Positions 26,160 through 37,140 of a DNA stretch of 64,000 nt are shown in pieces. This stretch comes from Cristatella mucedo (Eukaryota > Bryozoa > Phylactolaemata > Cristatellidae), in contig WPIO01000026.1 in NCBI GenBank assembly GCA_009760855.2, positions 560,001 to 624,000 of the forward strand, written 5' to 3'. The position numbers and the translations under genes are program-made. The notes below the pieces were generated by a model that was not told where the DNA came from, made no database searches, and was given only the letters and a program-made list of their open reading frames with translations. Position 1 is the first letter of the stretch. Each line of letters opens with the position of its first letter.

Positions 26160-26770
26160 TCACAAATGCACAATCCAAAAATGCTGATGCCTACCATCAA
26201 CCATCTCCTTAATCGCTCCTTGATTAGCTCCTTACCCAGTGATCCACACGACGATCTAGCTGATCGCTTCTCTAGCTTCTTTGTCAGCAAGACAGACAAT
26301 ATCTGATAGCTCACCCGTTAGGTAACAGCATCCCCTCTGGACTGCTAACCTTCAATAACAACCAGACAGGACTTCTCTCCCACAACTCCATGCAGTACCT
26401 CAACATCTACATAAAAGGAGGCCACGAGAGACCTCATACCTAAATTCACCTTCCAGTCAAAGAAGACTACTAGTCGTTGGACCCTATTCCCATAATCCTA
26501 CTTCTTAGATGCTCAGATCTGCTGCTATTGCCATGCATGGCTAACATGATAAATATGTCCTTAGCCTTAGGTCATGTCCCTGCACCTTTCGAAAAGGTGG
26601 CAGTCAGGCAACTAATTAAGAAAGCAATTCATGCAGTACAATGATATAAGCAGTGAATGTTACCACTAACGATTTGATCATGCTTCCTGTACAGCATTAT
26701 ATGTAAAGTACCTAGAGAGAAAACAAGTTATGTGCTATATAAATTAATTAGTAGTATCATTATTACCCAA
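26160..26770 (+). mobile_element. internally deleted L2-like LINE (RT N-terminal part joined to tail)
   Basis: At 26183-26307 the plus strand reads LNRSLISSLPSDPH then DDLADRFSSFFVSKTDNI. At 26473-26630 another frame reads SLDPIPIILLLRCSDLLLLP and later INMSLALGHVPAPFEK. Both are typical of the ORF2 stretch before the palm of the reverse transcriptase in L2/CR1 elements. Soon after, at about 26697-26765, comes an L2/SINE-A-like tail (ATGTAAAGTACCTAGAGAG ... ATATAAATTAATTAG). The RT palm and C terminus are absent, so the copy is internally deleted or two pieces lie side by side. Confidence 0.75.
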
Positions 26771-27032
26771 CTAGTTGGCCACAGGAGCTGGTGAGATGAA
26801 GTCGCCAATGAGTGCATGACATATATTGAGGTCTGAAGGCCAAAGGGTCGCCACTCAAACACTAGCACCAGAATGACCGCAAGGAGCAAGCAGAGGCCAA
26901 GTCGGAGAGTGATCCAAGTGTGCCCGGCCCATCGATGTGGGGCGCTCAGAGCAAGGAGATAAGGCTCAGCGAAAAGGCTAAAAGCCAGCAGTTAACCAAG
27001 GGGAAATACAGAAAGAAAGATAGAGATAGATA

Positions 27033-27180
27033 AATAAATGTAATATAATAATATTCATTTGTATAATGCCCTAAGAGAACTTAATCTCTATTTAGGCCCT
27101 TCACATGTGGCTCGGAGCTCGAGCCCACGACCTCAGGGAGACCTTGATTGGGGCGAGGACCTTAACCACTGGACCTAAAT
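27033..27180 (-). repeat. SINE-A copy
   Basis: On the plus strand: ATTCATTTGTATAATGCCCT, AGAGAACTTAATCTCTATTT and CTCGAGCCCACGACCTCAGG, ending at the head near 27180. Confidence 0.85.
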
Positions 27181-27310
27181 AGATAGCTAGATCTAGATAG
27201 ACAGATAAATAGATAGACCGATAGATAGATATTTAGACCGACAGACACACAGACAGACCGACAGATGGATGAATAAGCAGATGTAAATAGATAGATAGAT
27301 ATAGACTGAG
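27180..27310. repeat. GATA/GACA-type tetranucleotide repeat
   Basis: Imperfect TAGA/GACA repeats that start right at the SINE-A head and end before the SINE-B at 27368. Confidence 0.85.
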
Positions 27311-27367
27311 AAATGGACAAAGAGAGACGTTGGGGGGAAATACAGTGGATGCCACTACTTTTAATCA

Positions 27368-27545
27368 TGGGTCGCCATAGCCCAGTAGTTTAGGTACTCT
27401 CTCTTAACGACCGAGGTCGTGGGTTCAAATCCCGCATTGAGCGATCCTTTATTGCCAACTGCAAGCAGTGGTGATAGCCGCTAAGGCTCTTCTGCTGCTA
27501 TTCAAATGAGGATGTTAAATCAGCTAATAATATATATTATTAAAT
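27368..27545 (+). repeat. SINE-B copy
   Basis: Box A-like CCATAGCCCAGTAGTTTAGG, box B GGTCGTGGGTTCAAATCCCG, then the core (CAAGCAGTGGTGATAGCCGC) and tail (GATGTTAAATCAGCTAATAA). It lies directly upstream of the best L2 copy. Confidence 0.88.
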
Positions 27546-27577
27546 ATAACCTCAACCTGGCTGCCTTGACAGGCTGC

Positions 27578-28684
27578 AAGATTTCACTTCTATACAGATG
27601 ACACTCAGTTGTACCTTTGCTTTGATCCCTCCCAGCCTCCGAGCACATCAAATTCTCTCAACTCCCTTGCTGCATGCATTGATGACATCTGCACATGGAT
27701 GGCAGCAAATTTTCTTAAATTGAATGATGATAAAACTAACTTACTAGTTATGGGCAAACCAAGTGTGACTCAGAAATTAGAAAGGCTAACACTCACAATC
27801 GGCTGTGCCAGTACATCTCTTGTTGAATCTGCACGAAATCTAGGTGCTGTGTTCCAAAGTGACCTTTCGTTAGACGACCACTTTAGCTCTGCAATCAAGT
27901 CTGCCTACTTTCAGTTACATAACATTGCTAAAATTCGGGCTTGTTTAGATAGGGATACCACATCTAAGTTGGTCCATGCATCTGTGACATCCCGTCTTGA
28001 CTTCTGTAACTCACTGCTTGCTGGCCTACCGGCCTGGGTAGTCAGGCGCTTACAGCTGGTGCAAAACTCAGCAGCTACACTTGTCTGTCGTGAGCGGTAC
28101 AGTTACTATATCACACCAATTCTCGTCGACCTGCACTGGCTCCCAGTAAACCAACGCATCGACTTCAAGGTTTTGCTACTCACTTTTAGGCTCCTTCATT
28201 ATTTGGCTCCAGCCTACCTATCAGATGTACGCCCCCACCAGTGTAAGCATCTTACCTCCCGCTTTTCGGAATCTAATCGTTTACCTATACCTCGTACTGA
28301 CTTCAAATCCTTTGGAGACTGTGCTTTTAGTTCGTATGCTCCCAAAGCCTGGAACTCACTCCCGACTTCCGTCAAGACTTCTCCTGACTTGACCAAATTT
28401 AAAAGGAAACTAAAAACGCACCTATTTATGACAGCACTTAGTGGGTCACTGTGATTCGTCCTGCATGTGCTTACGCATGCTGACACTGTTGCATACTGCC
28501 ACTAACTACACTTGCATGCTGACCCTGTGCATGTCACTCCTATCCATGTTAATCATGTTATCTATCAAGCATGATACCACTCACCATTCGATCATGTTTC
28601 CTTTGCAGCAAATGTAAAGCGCCTAGAAAGAGATTGAGTTCTTTGAGGGCGCTTTATCAAGTGTATTATTATTATTATTATTAA
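27578..28684 (+). mobile_element. best-preserved L2/CR1-like LINE copy, 5'-truncated
   Basis: Starts within the reverse transcriptase palm: RFHFYTDDTQLYLCFDP carries the catalytic Y-x-D-D motif (here YTDD) at about 27591-27602. The frame then stays open for about 290 codons to TGA at 28452-28454. It includes LNDDKTNLLVMGKP, SRLDFCNSLLAGLP, LHWLPVNQRIDFKV and the C-terminal APKAWNSLPTSV motif. A 3' UTR of about 160 nt follows, then the hairpin tail AAAGCGCC ... GGCGCTTT and (ATT)n. It acted by target-primed reverse transcription; this copy lacks the endonuclease and most of the RT and cannot be autonomous. It is inserted antisense in SFXN5's last intron. Confidence 0.93.
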
Positions 28685-28930
28685 GATGGCTAGTTTAGCA
28701 ATAGATATGCTTGATATGCCAACCTACAGAAGTGACACATAGCATGTTCCAACGGCAAGCTTTTAGTTGCAAAAACGTCTAGGCAGACACTGCTCAAACC
28801 CTTTGAGCGACACCCATGTGGTAGATATCACTGATTTGCATCTAACTCTTACACTGGGCTTCCGGAAGACTGGCTCGCAAGCGCACGTTAGAGGGGGTAT
28901 AAATGCGTGCTCCCACGCATGCATTCGCAT

Positions 28931-29053
<123 letters not shown>

Positions 29054-29432
29054 GGAGAGCTCCGACAAGGCAGGTGTTTGCCAAGAAAATGGCACAGATA
29101 TGAGCAGGCAGGGGCCGACCAGGAATAAAGCCAAGCAAGGAACAAACGATGAGGCTGTCAATGGCAGCCAACCAATGGCTGGCTTCCAGGCCTGCCCCTT
29201 CAGTATCGCCCACGCAGGCCCTAGCCCTCATACAGCATGAATATGGATACCCATTAGCCAGACTCACTTGTCTTACGTGGTCATTCGGAATCGCTAGATT
29301 GAGTATCAGTGTCACCGTATAACAGACCCGTGCCCCGGCTCGGAGCAAGCCGGCGAACAACTGCTAACGACCCAGTGTAAGCAGATGGTGGCGGCTCTGA
29401 CGGCAAAGCACACACACACACCCGTGTCATAC

Positions 29433-29550
29433 CTCTGATATCTGAGGAAACAGCGCTATGGCAATTGGAAGTCCGCCACCAAAGCACAGCGTGCAGACGG
29501 CCGCGCTGACAGGCAAGTGAAGCCGTGGATGCAGTCTGAGGGTCCTGGTC
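29433..29550 (-). CDS. SFXN5: SFXN5 coding exon, penultimate (118 nt)
   Basis: After the G that completes Lys it reads TRTLRLHPRLHLPVSAAV then CTLCFGGGLPIAIALFPQIS and E. The P-R-L-x-L-P-V and L-P-x-A-x-x-L-F-P-Q-x-S-E motifs match the SFXN5 C-terminal membrane helix (from memory RPRLLLPVQ and LPLAISLFPQMSE). The acceptor tract is GCTTTCTCTCACGTTTTAG. The donor is GTATGA at 29427-29432, an acceptable but not ideal GT site. It ends in phase 0. The exon lies beside a (CA)n-like stretch at 29409-29421. The intron to the last coding exon is 16375 nt, the longest here. Confidence 0.95.
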
Positions 29551-29942
29551 CTAAAACGTGAGAGAAAGCAAGAGAACTACACCGATTGATGCACTCGGCA
29601 AAGGCAAGAAAGGCCAAGGCAACTGGCAAGCTGTCGTTGCTGGAAGTAAGTAGTTCGTCCGAATTACCCACTCCCGCCTGTACTGGACTATGGATTGAAA
29701 ACCCTGCATGTGTCAGGAAGCAGTGCTAAAACTGGGCTTGTCGGCTTCGGTGAAGCCCCAAGCTTTTGCAATTCCAGCCACACAGCTCTGCTTTTTGTGT
29801 TTCGGGATCATATACCGGTGCTGAAGGGGTTCCATATACTAGGGCACACAGCTCAGGAAGCAGGCTGTGCACCCTGGAAAGAATGCATTAATCGCGACAC
29901 GTAATGTAATTTCCCTAGACGACGATGAGCTTAGCAGTCGCA

Positions 29943-29950
29943 TGGTAATA

Positions 29951-29981
<31 letters not shown>

Positions 29982-30040
29982 TGCATTTGCACAGCACCCT
30001 GAGAGAACTTTAATCATTTTCTGGGCATTTTAACCAGGAC
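29943..30040 (-). repeat. SINE-A or L2 tail with (TAA)n end
   Basis: The plus strand shows a TAATAATAATAA run, then ATGCATTTGCACAGCACCCT and AGAGAACTTTAATCATTTTC, the complement of the shared hairpin tail. The body is lost. Confidence 0.7.
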
Positions 30041-31603
30041 TGGGGTAACACCAGGACTGAGGTAAACAGTACAGCCAAAACTGTTTGCAGAGCAGCTTAG
30101 CAAAACGAGAGCAGAATGATATCATTAGTAGTAAAAGGCTATCCAAAGCTAAACTTAAGCCCACCCATTCGAGCATTATAATGGGCAGCTATTCTGCCGA
30201 CTGTGCAACGCCATTGCATTACCGCTTTGCCAAATTTTCAGTCTTATCAGCAGAAGCATTTGCAAGACCCTCTGTGTACATCTGTGGGGTATTTGGGGTA
30301 CCAACCACTCAAGTGAAAAAAAAGTGTGCAAATTATTTTAACTCTGTGAGCAGTTCGCTAAACCGGTTCCCTCTTGGGTCTCAAGAGCATTACATACAGA
30401 CCCATAAAATACTGTTAAGGCACGACAAGGTGCTGTGTGCCGTGCACAAGTGTGCAGCCATTTTCTTGCGGTCCATTTTCACATGTGGATGCCCCCTCGT
30501 TTGTCGCCTGGTGGAATGTTTAAGAAAGCAAAGCCGAAGGTAGTGGTCAGAGGGTAGCTCCAGCTCGGGAGGTAGCAGCTAGTAAAAGAGGCAACAACTG
30601 GGAGGAAAACCGCAAGCTGCACGGATGGGGAACTGCAGGTGTTTGCAGGATTATGCAGGCTGACTATTCAGCTGCAAACCAGTAAACACGTTTGTCACCA
30701 AAGTCTGCTCGATCGAAACCTGTTAACTGGCACAAGCCTGGACCGCAACCTACGTTCTCGGGTCTCTTGACTTTCGCAGACGACAAAATTATGCCCGACT
30801 TCGACCCGATGAGCACCCGTCGAGTGCATCTGCCGCAGGTAGCGGCATGAGACCTCGCGGCGTCGAGTGTCTATGAATGTCTGCTGCCTCTCCCGATCAC
30901 CCTGGCCTGCGCCGGCTAGTGCAATGCCTCTGCCGACATCAGCCCGAAAACGCCGAGCTGCACGACTCGCCGGGAGCTGCCCGGACAACTTTTGACGAGG
31001 GTGGTAGCTAGCAGCGGAAGCGCACCTTTGGACGACATCACACGACGGCTGGCAAGGGGCTGGCGGTGCGGTTCGAGGAGGCGCAGTGCTCGTCAGCAAG
31101 GTGCTTTTGAACAAGGGCTGCCCACGTTCGCAGGACGACCGACGGCATTGCTGCCCCGACAAGAGGTGTGGGGTGGGACTGCACCATCAGGCTCCCGGCT
31201 GCCGACCGCTGCTGTCGTTTGCATTTGAGCTTCGTCTGCAGCTGCACTAACACTAATGAGCAAAGCTCGGGGAAGCAAATCTTGCGGTGGCAAAAGAAGC
31301 AGCGACGTGAGGACTATCCAATAAAACCGGTGGCTGCCGCCAGCCGGCTGAAGGCAGCAGCCACCGGTGCACCCGGCGGCAGGCGAGCCAGCATGCGACC
31401 CAGCCGCCACCGGTCGGCTACCACCTGCTGGCTTCTGGGTAAGGAGGAGGAAGGGGGGGGGAGTAGCTGCTGTAGCTCTGGCCGAATTCAAGATTTGCAT
31501 GGTAATTAGTTCGGCAGCTCCAGCCGGACACCCGAGGTATGCAACCAGCAAGGCAGGCCAGGGTAAGTAACTAGCAGGGCAGGAACCGCCAGCCACAGCA
31601 TAC

Positions 31604-31741
31604 CTGGTTAGTGCCATTAATCATATTTAGCAGCATGATGGCAGCAGCAGCCTCCCACCGGCAGTCTAGTAGGCAGGAGAAATACAGCACCGTGAAGAGG
31701 TCGTGCAGCCACTGAGGCTGGGGGCAAACGGCCGCATAGCC
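31604..31741 (-). other. weak candidate coding exon, function unknown
   Basis: A 138-nt minus-strand segment bounded by CAG (31742-31744) and CAG/GTATGC (donor at 31598-31603). It is open for exactly 46 codons, reading GYAAVCPQPQWLHDLFTVLY then FSCLLDCRWEAAAAIM and further. The composition looks protein-like, but I recognise no family and the pyrimidine tract is poor. It lies inside a SFXN5 intron whose flanking exons already join in phase, so it is not needed by that gene. Confidence 0.2.
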
Positions 31742-32529
31742 CTGTGCCTGCAGGGCGGGCCTGGCCATGCTTTGACATGCACGGCCAAGGGCTGCTGCAG
31801 CTTTAGGAAAAAGGCTGCAACTGCTTAGATGCACTCGGCTCACCCGAGCACGAAGCTGTCACATTAACACAATGGCCAGGTGTCGTCATCTAGAAACCGA
31901 AAAGCCTAACTGATGAGGACTACATGCATGCATACACGCGCGGCCCGTGCATCGGGTCGGCGCCTGTCGTCAGCTGCGAAGGCTATCACTGACGACCTGC
32001 AAAGCCTCGGTTAAAATTAGCCACCGCCAGGGGCGCGAAAGAACTGGTCGCTTAAATCCTCGAAGGAAGTGAAGCCCACCGATGCGACTAGCCGCCGACC
32101 GGTGGCGGCAGTCAATCGCAAGCTCGGCAGCTCTTTGTGGCCCTCGCCAGCGCTCCCTTCCCAGAAAGCCGGCAAAGCGGACACGCAGCATTTCAAAAAG
32201 ACCGCCTCCAGCAGCCGTGCAGCCAGCAGGTGCCGCCTCATCATCCTGACCGCCACCGAGACAATATAGCATATCGCTTTCCGGTCAAGCGCCTAAGCGT
32301 TCCGCGAAAGCTGGCCTAATACAGGTGCAGCTGAACTGACTGCATGGGTGGCACACCCATCCATGCACTCCACTGCTGCCGCTGCCATTACGACTGTGTG
32401 ACAGTAAGATTATTCACATGTTAAGAATAGAGACGAAATCGTACCAAAGCCAGTGACCTATACCTGCTAGTGAGGATGCTTGCAGAATGCCGAAGTAAGC
32501 TGGGCGGCTGATAATAAGGATACTAATAA

Positions 32530-32600
32530 GTCGTAAGGATAATAATAAGTCGTTTGTCCTACACCCTAAGCGAACTTAATATCATGCCCTGATTAGGAAA
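32530..32600 (-). repeat. decayed SINE-A/L2 tail, inverted partner
   Basis: ACACCCTAAGCGAACTTAAT then ATGCCCTGATTAGG resembles the complement of the SINE-A tail. It faces the plus-strand copy that follows. Confidence 0.45.
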
Positions 32601-32708
32601 GGGTTCGGTACTTGTCTTCAACGAGCAAAGTTCGACGCTCTAGCCCTGCGGCACATGTGAAGCACATGGATAGAGATTAAGTTCTCTTAGAGCGCTATGC
32701 AAATGAAT

Positions 32709-32741
<33 letters not shown>
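32600..32741 (+). repeat. SINE-A copy followed by (TG)n
   Basis: Contains CACATGTGAAGCACATGGAT then AGAGATTAAGTTCTCTTAGA and GCGCTATGCAAATGAATTAT, ending in a (TG)n run at 32714-32741. The only clear plus-strand SINE-A. Confidence 0.8.
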
Positions 32742-33239
32742 ATACTTTTTAATTGCTGATCTATACAGGCGCAAGAGACCGTGCCCAAGGTCTTGTCTCG
32801 AGCCCGTGGCGACATCGAGCCACTCAGTGCTTGAGCATGCTGACGCACTTGCATGCTTCCGGCTATCCTAGTGGAGCTGCGGCCTTAAGTTTCCGAGTTA
32901 GCCCATATTAACACGGTGCTGCTTAGAGTTCTTGGACCCAACCACAGTGATCCACAAGCTTCCACTCATGCTTGACCTTGACTTTTAGCCTTACGGTAGT
33001 AGTGCGGTGCTTTCTGTTCCCTGACGAGGCCACACGATGCAAAAGCAGCCACTTGGGGTCAGATTTGACCGGCTAGCCATCAACAGACCGATGAAATTAG
33101 GCCAAAAGGCCACTATTGACCAGTACAAAAATGTTTTAATTACAAACTATGTATCCAGGGGCGCACATACCTCCTGGTCTAGCCGGGCCCCTTGATGCCA
33201 AATTACTTCTTGCCCCAGCGATAAGACCACTCTTCTAGT

Positions 33240-33425
33240 AAAATAAAAAACTCTTAGCAGATTTAACGCCTCATTTGTACAGGGGCAGAAGAGACTTATC
33301 GGCTATCACCACCGCTTGCAGTTGGCAATAAAGGATCGCCCAGCCAAAGGATTCAAACCCACGACCTCGGTCGTGAAGAGAAAGCACCTTACCTCCTGGA
33401 CAATTGAGGTATAAGGCCACTACAC
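33240..33425 (-). repeat. SINE-B copy
   Basis: The plus strand shows GCAGATTTAACGCCTCATTT, CGGCTATCACCACCGCTTGC and ATTCAAACCCACGACCTCGG, then the head complement (CACCTTACCTCCTGGAC). Confidence 0.87.
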
Positions 33426-33592
33426 GAGGCCACACAAGGTAGTCTTAACCTTAACATTGGGCTGTGATAAATGGTGACCTTTAAACGTATGTTGCAGACG
33501 ACAAATGATTTCATACAAGACACATTCAGGTACCCATAACATCAGTGGTGGTGACAGTGGCAGAATTCAAAACATTGCATACACAGAACATT

Positions 33593-33800
33593 AATAATAA
33601 TAATCAAAATAATAAACTTGGTAAAGCGATCTCAGAGCACTCAATCTCTTTCTAGGTGCTTTACATTTGCTGCAATGGATACTCGATCGAATGGTGAGTG
33701 ATGAATAACTTGGTTAGGGGTGACATGTACAGGGTCAGCATGCAAGTGTGGTTAGTGGCAGCATGCACAGTGCCAGCATGGATAAGCACATAAATCACAT
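33593..33800 (-). mobile_element. L2-like LINE 3' UTR and tail
   Basis: The plus strand starts with TAATAATAATAATCAAAATA, then the hairpin tail complement (CTCAATCTCTTTCTAGGTGC), TTTACATTTGCTGC and the complement of the 3' UTR seen at 28455-28615 (GATCGAATGGTGAGTG, GGTCAGCATGCAAGTGTGG). Confidence 0.85.
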
Positions 33801-34609
33801 TAGGGCTGGTGAACACAGTAGTCAGATATGCCATCTTCCTTTTACTGTGCTGCTTTCTACCTACACGAGTCCTTCACAATGTTAAAAGAGGGTGTATGCC
33901 TAGAGGCCTTCATTGCAAGGGGCTTGCCAGTAATCACCAAAGTCAAGTTAGACCGATGGCCAGCGACCTTGACAGAGTACTCATACGCCACATGCCAATT
34001 CTGAGCACATAGCAGTAGGCTGACAAGAATCGGCGGATTGATTCAACAGCATAATCCGCTTCACTAGCAAGGCATTAGCAGGCCATAAGTTCACTGGCTT
34101 GACCATGACAACACCACCCCCTGGCTACGGCCTCGGTGCTACCCTGGTCGGAACGATGGCAGGATTAGCTTGCCAATCTCATTGCTGCATAGCAGCCGTA
34201 AGAAGTTGTTGCAAACCAAGGTAATGATCTCATCATGTGTCAGCCATGCTGCCAGCAATTAAGCTCGGCAATGTATGCAGCACCCCTGACAACCAGCAAG
34301 CTGACGTTTGCTAAAATTGCTCCTTTCTCGGGTAAGGGTATTATAAACAGGCAATAATGAGCTGGTGAGTGCAATTTGTAAGGCCGATGCAAAGCTCCAG
34401 CCAGGTGTTAACCTTCCATTGGTGCATCACACCAGAATCCGGAACTGGCCAAGGGCTCAGGAACTGCCATAGTCAATCATTTCCCAGACTTGTTTCTGGA
34501 ATTTGGTACCTTCCCCGAGAGATTAGGTGACAGTTGGCTATTCCCCCCTCATCGAAACATCATCGTAGCTGTGTGGGGGATGGACGATCGGACATGAATA
34601 ATTGTAATG

Positions 34610-36040
34610 GCAATAAGGTCGTTTGGATAGCAACCTAAGACAACTAAATCTCTATCCCGGCGACTAACAAGTCCTGCAAGAGACTCAATACTCAAGGGTT
34701 CGTGACACTCGGATTATCGTGCTAAGACAAGCATGCAAAAGCAAACAGGCTCTTAGGCCTGCATGCTAGAGCGAAGAAGAAGACTCTCGGGGCCACAGGT
34801 TAGTAGGATCGACGGCTGGTAATATGCACTGAATCCGGCACTGTCAAAACCATGTCACCGCATGTAGTGACTATCCGGAAGCAAGTTCCAGACTTTCGGA
34901 AACTCCTAAATCTCGCAGCAAGACCTGCCGGCGTCAAGCCGGCGTGCTCGAACAGTGCTGATATTCGCTGCTGCCGCTACCTGAATGGTGCCGAGCTGCT
35001 TTCTTAGCAAAAGCGAATTGGGGCCTGGGATGGCCGTTAGGACAGACGGTCCCGTCGGTTCCAGTGGCACCAGCGTCTTCTCGGTCGTGTACTTTCGAGT
35101 TGAAGGCTCGATCATCAAGATTTCAATTTACCACGAGAGATAGGGAGAAGACTACAGGCTGAGGAATGGGTGGTGCAAGAGCACACTTGAGGAGCAACGA
35201 GGTCGAATAGGTAGGCTGGTACAAGCAAGTGAAGTGACCTGTAAACTAGACTGGGGACTTTGAAATCAATATTATGCTTGACAGCAAGCCAGTGAAGCTC
35301 AGCCAAAAGTGGTGTGATATGGCAGCTACTCCTTTGACGAGAGACCACACGAGCTGCAGCCTTTAGCACCAGTTGCAGATCGCTGAGGGCACAGCCAGGA
35401 GTCCTGGATAAAGGAAATTGCAGTAATCTAGCCGGGATGTCATTAATGCATAAACTAGCTTGAGTGTCAGATTGTTGTCCAACTAGGCTCTGAATTTGGC
35501 TACGCTCCTTAGCTGAAAGTGGGCCTACTTGACTATGGAGGAAATGTGTTCATCTCAGCCAATGGCAAGTCACTCTGGAATAGCATACCCATATTCTGGG
35601 AGTACATATTCATCACGGAGTGATTCGGTAGATGAACCAATCTTGAGGGTGAGGTCTTACAACTTTCCGGTGACACCGGGTTTGCCCATACATATCAAGT
35701 TAGTCTTATCGTCGTTCATCGTCAGGAAGTTAGTGGCAATCCAAGTGTGAAAGTCAAGTTGACACAGACTGGGAGGGAATTCAGTGAGCCGGACGAGGAG
35801 CAAGGCTGAGCAGGACCGAAAGATAGGCACAGCTTAAAGGCTTCCCAGATGACCGACAGCAATTTACATCTAAACTGGCATCTGTCACTTAAGTAGGACC
35901 TAACCCAGTCTAGTACTCTGCCAGTGATAGAGCAGCAGGTAGAGAGGTGCTTCGGAGGGATCCGGTGGTAAATAGTGCCAAATGCTACTGTTAGATCAAG
36001 AAGAAACAGAAACAAGGCTCAACCCTATTCAGCATTGTTC
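34610..36040 (-). mobile_element. L2-like LINE, longest 3' segment in the window
   Basis: Reading the minus strand from the right: LLDLTVAFGTIYHRIPPKHL and RVLDWVRSYLSDRCQ (RT fingers/palm), then near 35750-35640 the TNFLTMNDDKTNL and MGKPGVTGKL block, LHWLAVKHNIDFKV at about 35300, a C-terminal PKVWNLLPDS motif at about 34890, and a decayed tail at 34610-34680. Several stops and frameshifts make it dead. It is more diverged than the 27578 copy and so older or of another subfamily. Confidence 0.8.
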
Positions 36041-36207
36041 GGGTAATTGTAAAGCCAAAGAAGAGCTGTTTAAAAAGGTGAGCTTCAAGATGTGATAATC
36101 GGGAGCTTACCTTATCGGATAACAGAGCTCTCCTTCAATTGCCATCCATGATCATTATTAAGCATGAACAGCCTCCAGCTTCTCAATTGAGAAACATCTA
36201 AGCTTCA

Positions 36208-36385
36208 CGTATAGGCAGCTGATTTGACACCCTCATTCTATAGCAGCAGAAGAACCTTAACGGCTATCGCCACTGCTTGCAGTGAGAAATTAATGGTTGC
36301 CCACTGCAGGACTCGAACTCACGACCTGGGTTGTGAAGAGCCAGCACCGTTACCTCCTGGGCGAATACAAAGGCCACTTAACTGA
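36208..36385 (-). repeat. SINE-B copy
   Basis: The plus strand shows GCTGATTTGACACCCTCATT, AACGGCTATCGCCACTGCTT, GGACTCGAACTCACGACCTG and GTTACCTCCTGGGCG. Confidence 0.87.
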
Positions 36386-36796
36386 GGAGGCTAGCCCCAA
36401 GTCGTGAGACAAGCAGCTAAAGTTGTCCTGTGAAGTTCCTTGCTTGACAAGTCACCTGACATTGTGCCTACAGGCACGGGCATACCTGTCAATCACAGCC
36501 CGAGTAAAATGTGTTCAAAACCAAACACCGGCTAAAACCATGAGGCATGACTATCACTGCTTCGGCTCCAGTTACAGGACCGCCCCTCTCGGAAGACCAA
36601 GTAGGCAGGAGGTTTGCCTTTCAAGCAACGCTACCAGTAAGCACTCTTTTGCTAGCACCACACACTCTTTTGCATAGCTTCGCTCAGCTAAAATATTTCG
36701 ATTTCGACCCAGCCACTCTCTGTGAGCTGTGTTAAATTCAGAATAGCTTTGCCATCAGCCGAACATCGGAATAAATGCAGTATTTTTAAATAGAGA

Positions 36797-37050
36797 GACA
36801 GACAGACAGACAGAGACAGAGACTGAGACACACAGAAAGAGTAAAAGAGAGAGAGGCAGAGAGACAGCAACAGAGAGGCAGACAGAGAGACTGACAGAGT
36901 AAGAGTGAGACACAGAGAGTGAGAGACCGATACAGAGGCAGAGAGACAGCGACAGACAGAGAGACACGGAAGAGAACGAGAGAGAGGCAGAGAGAAGCAG
37001 GGAGGGATGGAGAAAAAGAGAGAGAGAGAGAGAGAGAGGGAGGAAGAGGC

Positions 37051-37087
<37 letters not shown>

Positions 37088-37100
37088 CATGGAGAGGCAA

Positions 37101-37137
<37 letters not shown>

Positions 37138-37140
37138 CAG
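36797..37140. repeat. imperfect (GA)n purine-rich block
   Basis: CAGA/GAGA repeats on the plus strand with pure GA runs near 37018 and 37105. The long S-L-S-L frames on the minus strand are artefacts. Confidence 0.95.

Noticed and set aside
30085-30543. 152-residue plus-strand open frame
   Set aside because: No domain recognised, and it lies inside a SFXN5 intron without splice support.
32017-32256. Minus-strand frame ending ...FEDLSDQFFRAPGGG
   Set aside because: Looks protein-like, but a second frame over the same bases is equally open, and no homology or good splice border is seen.
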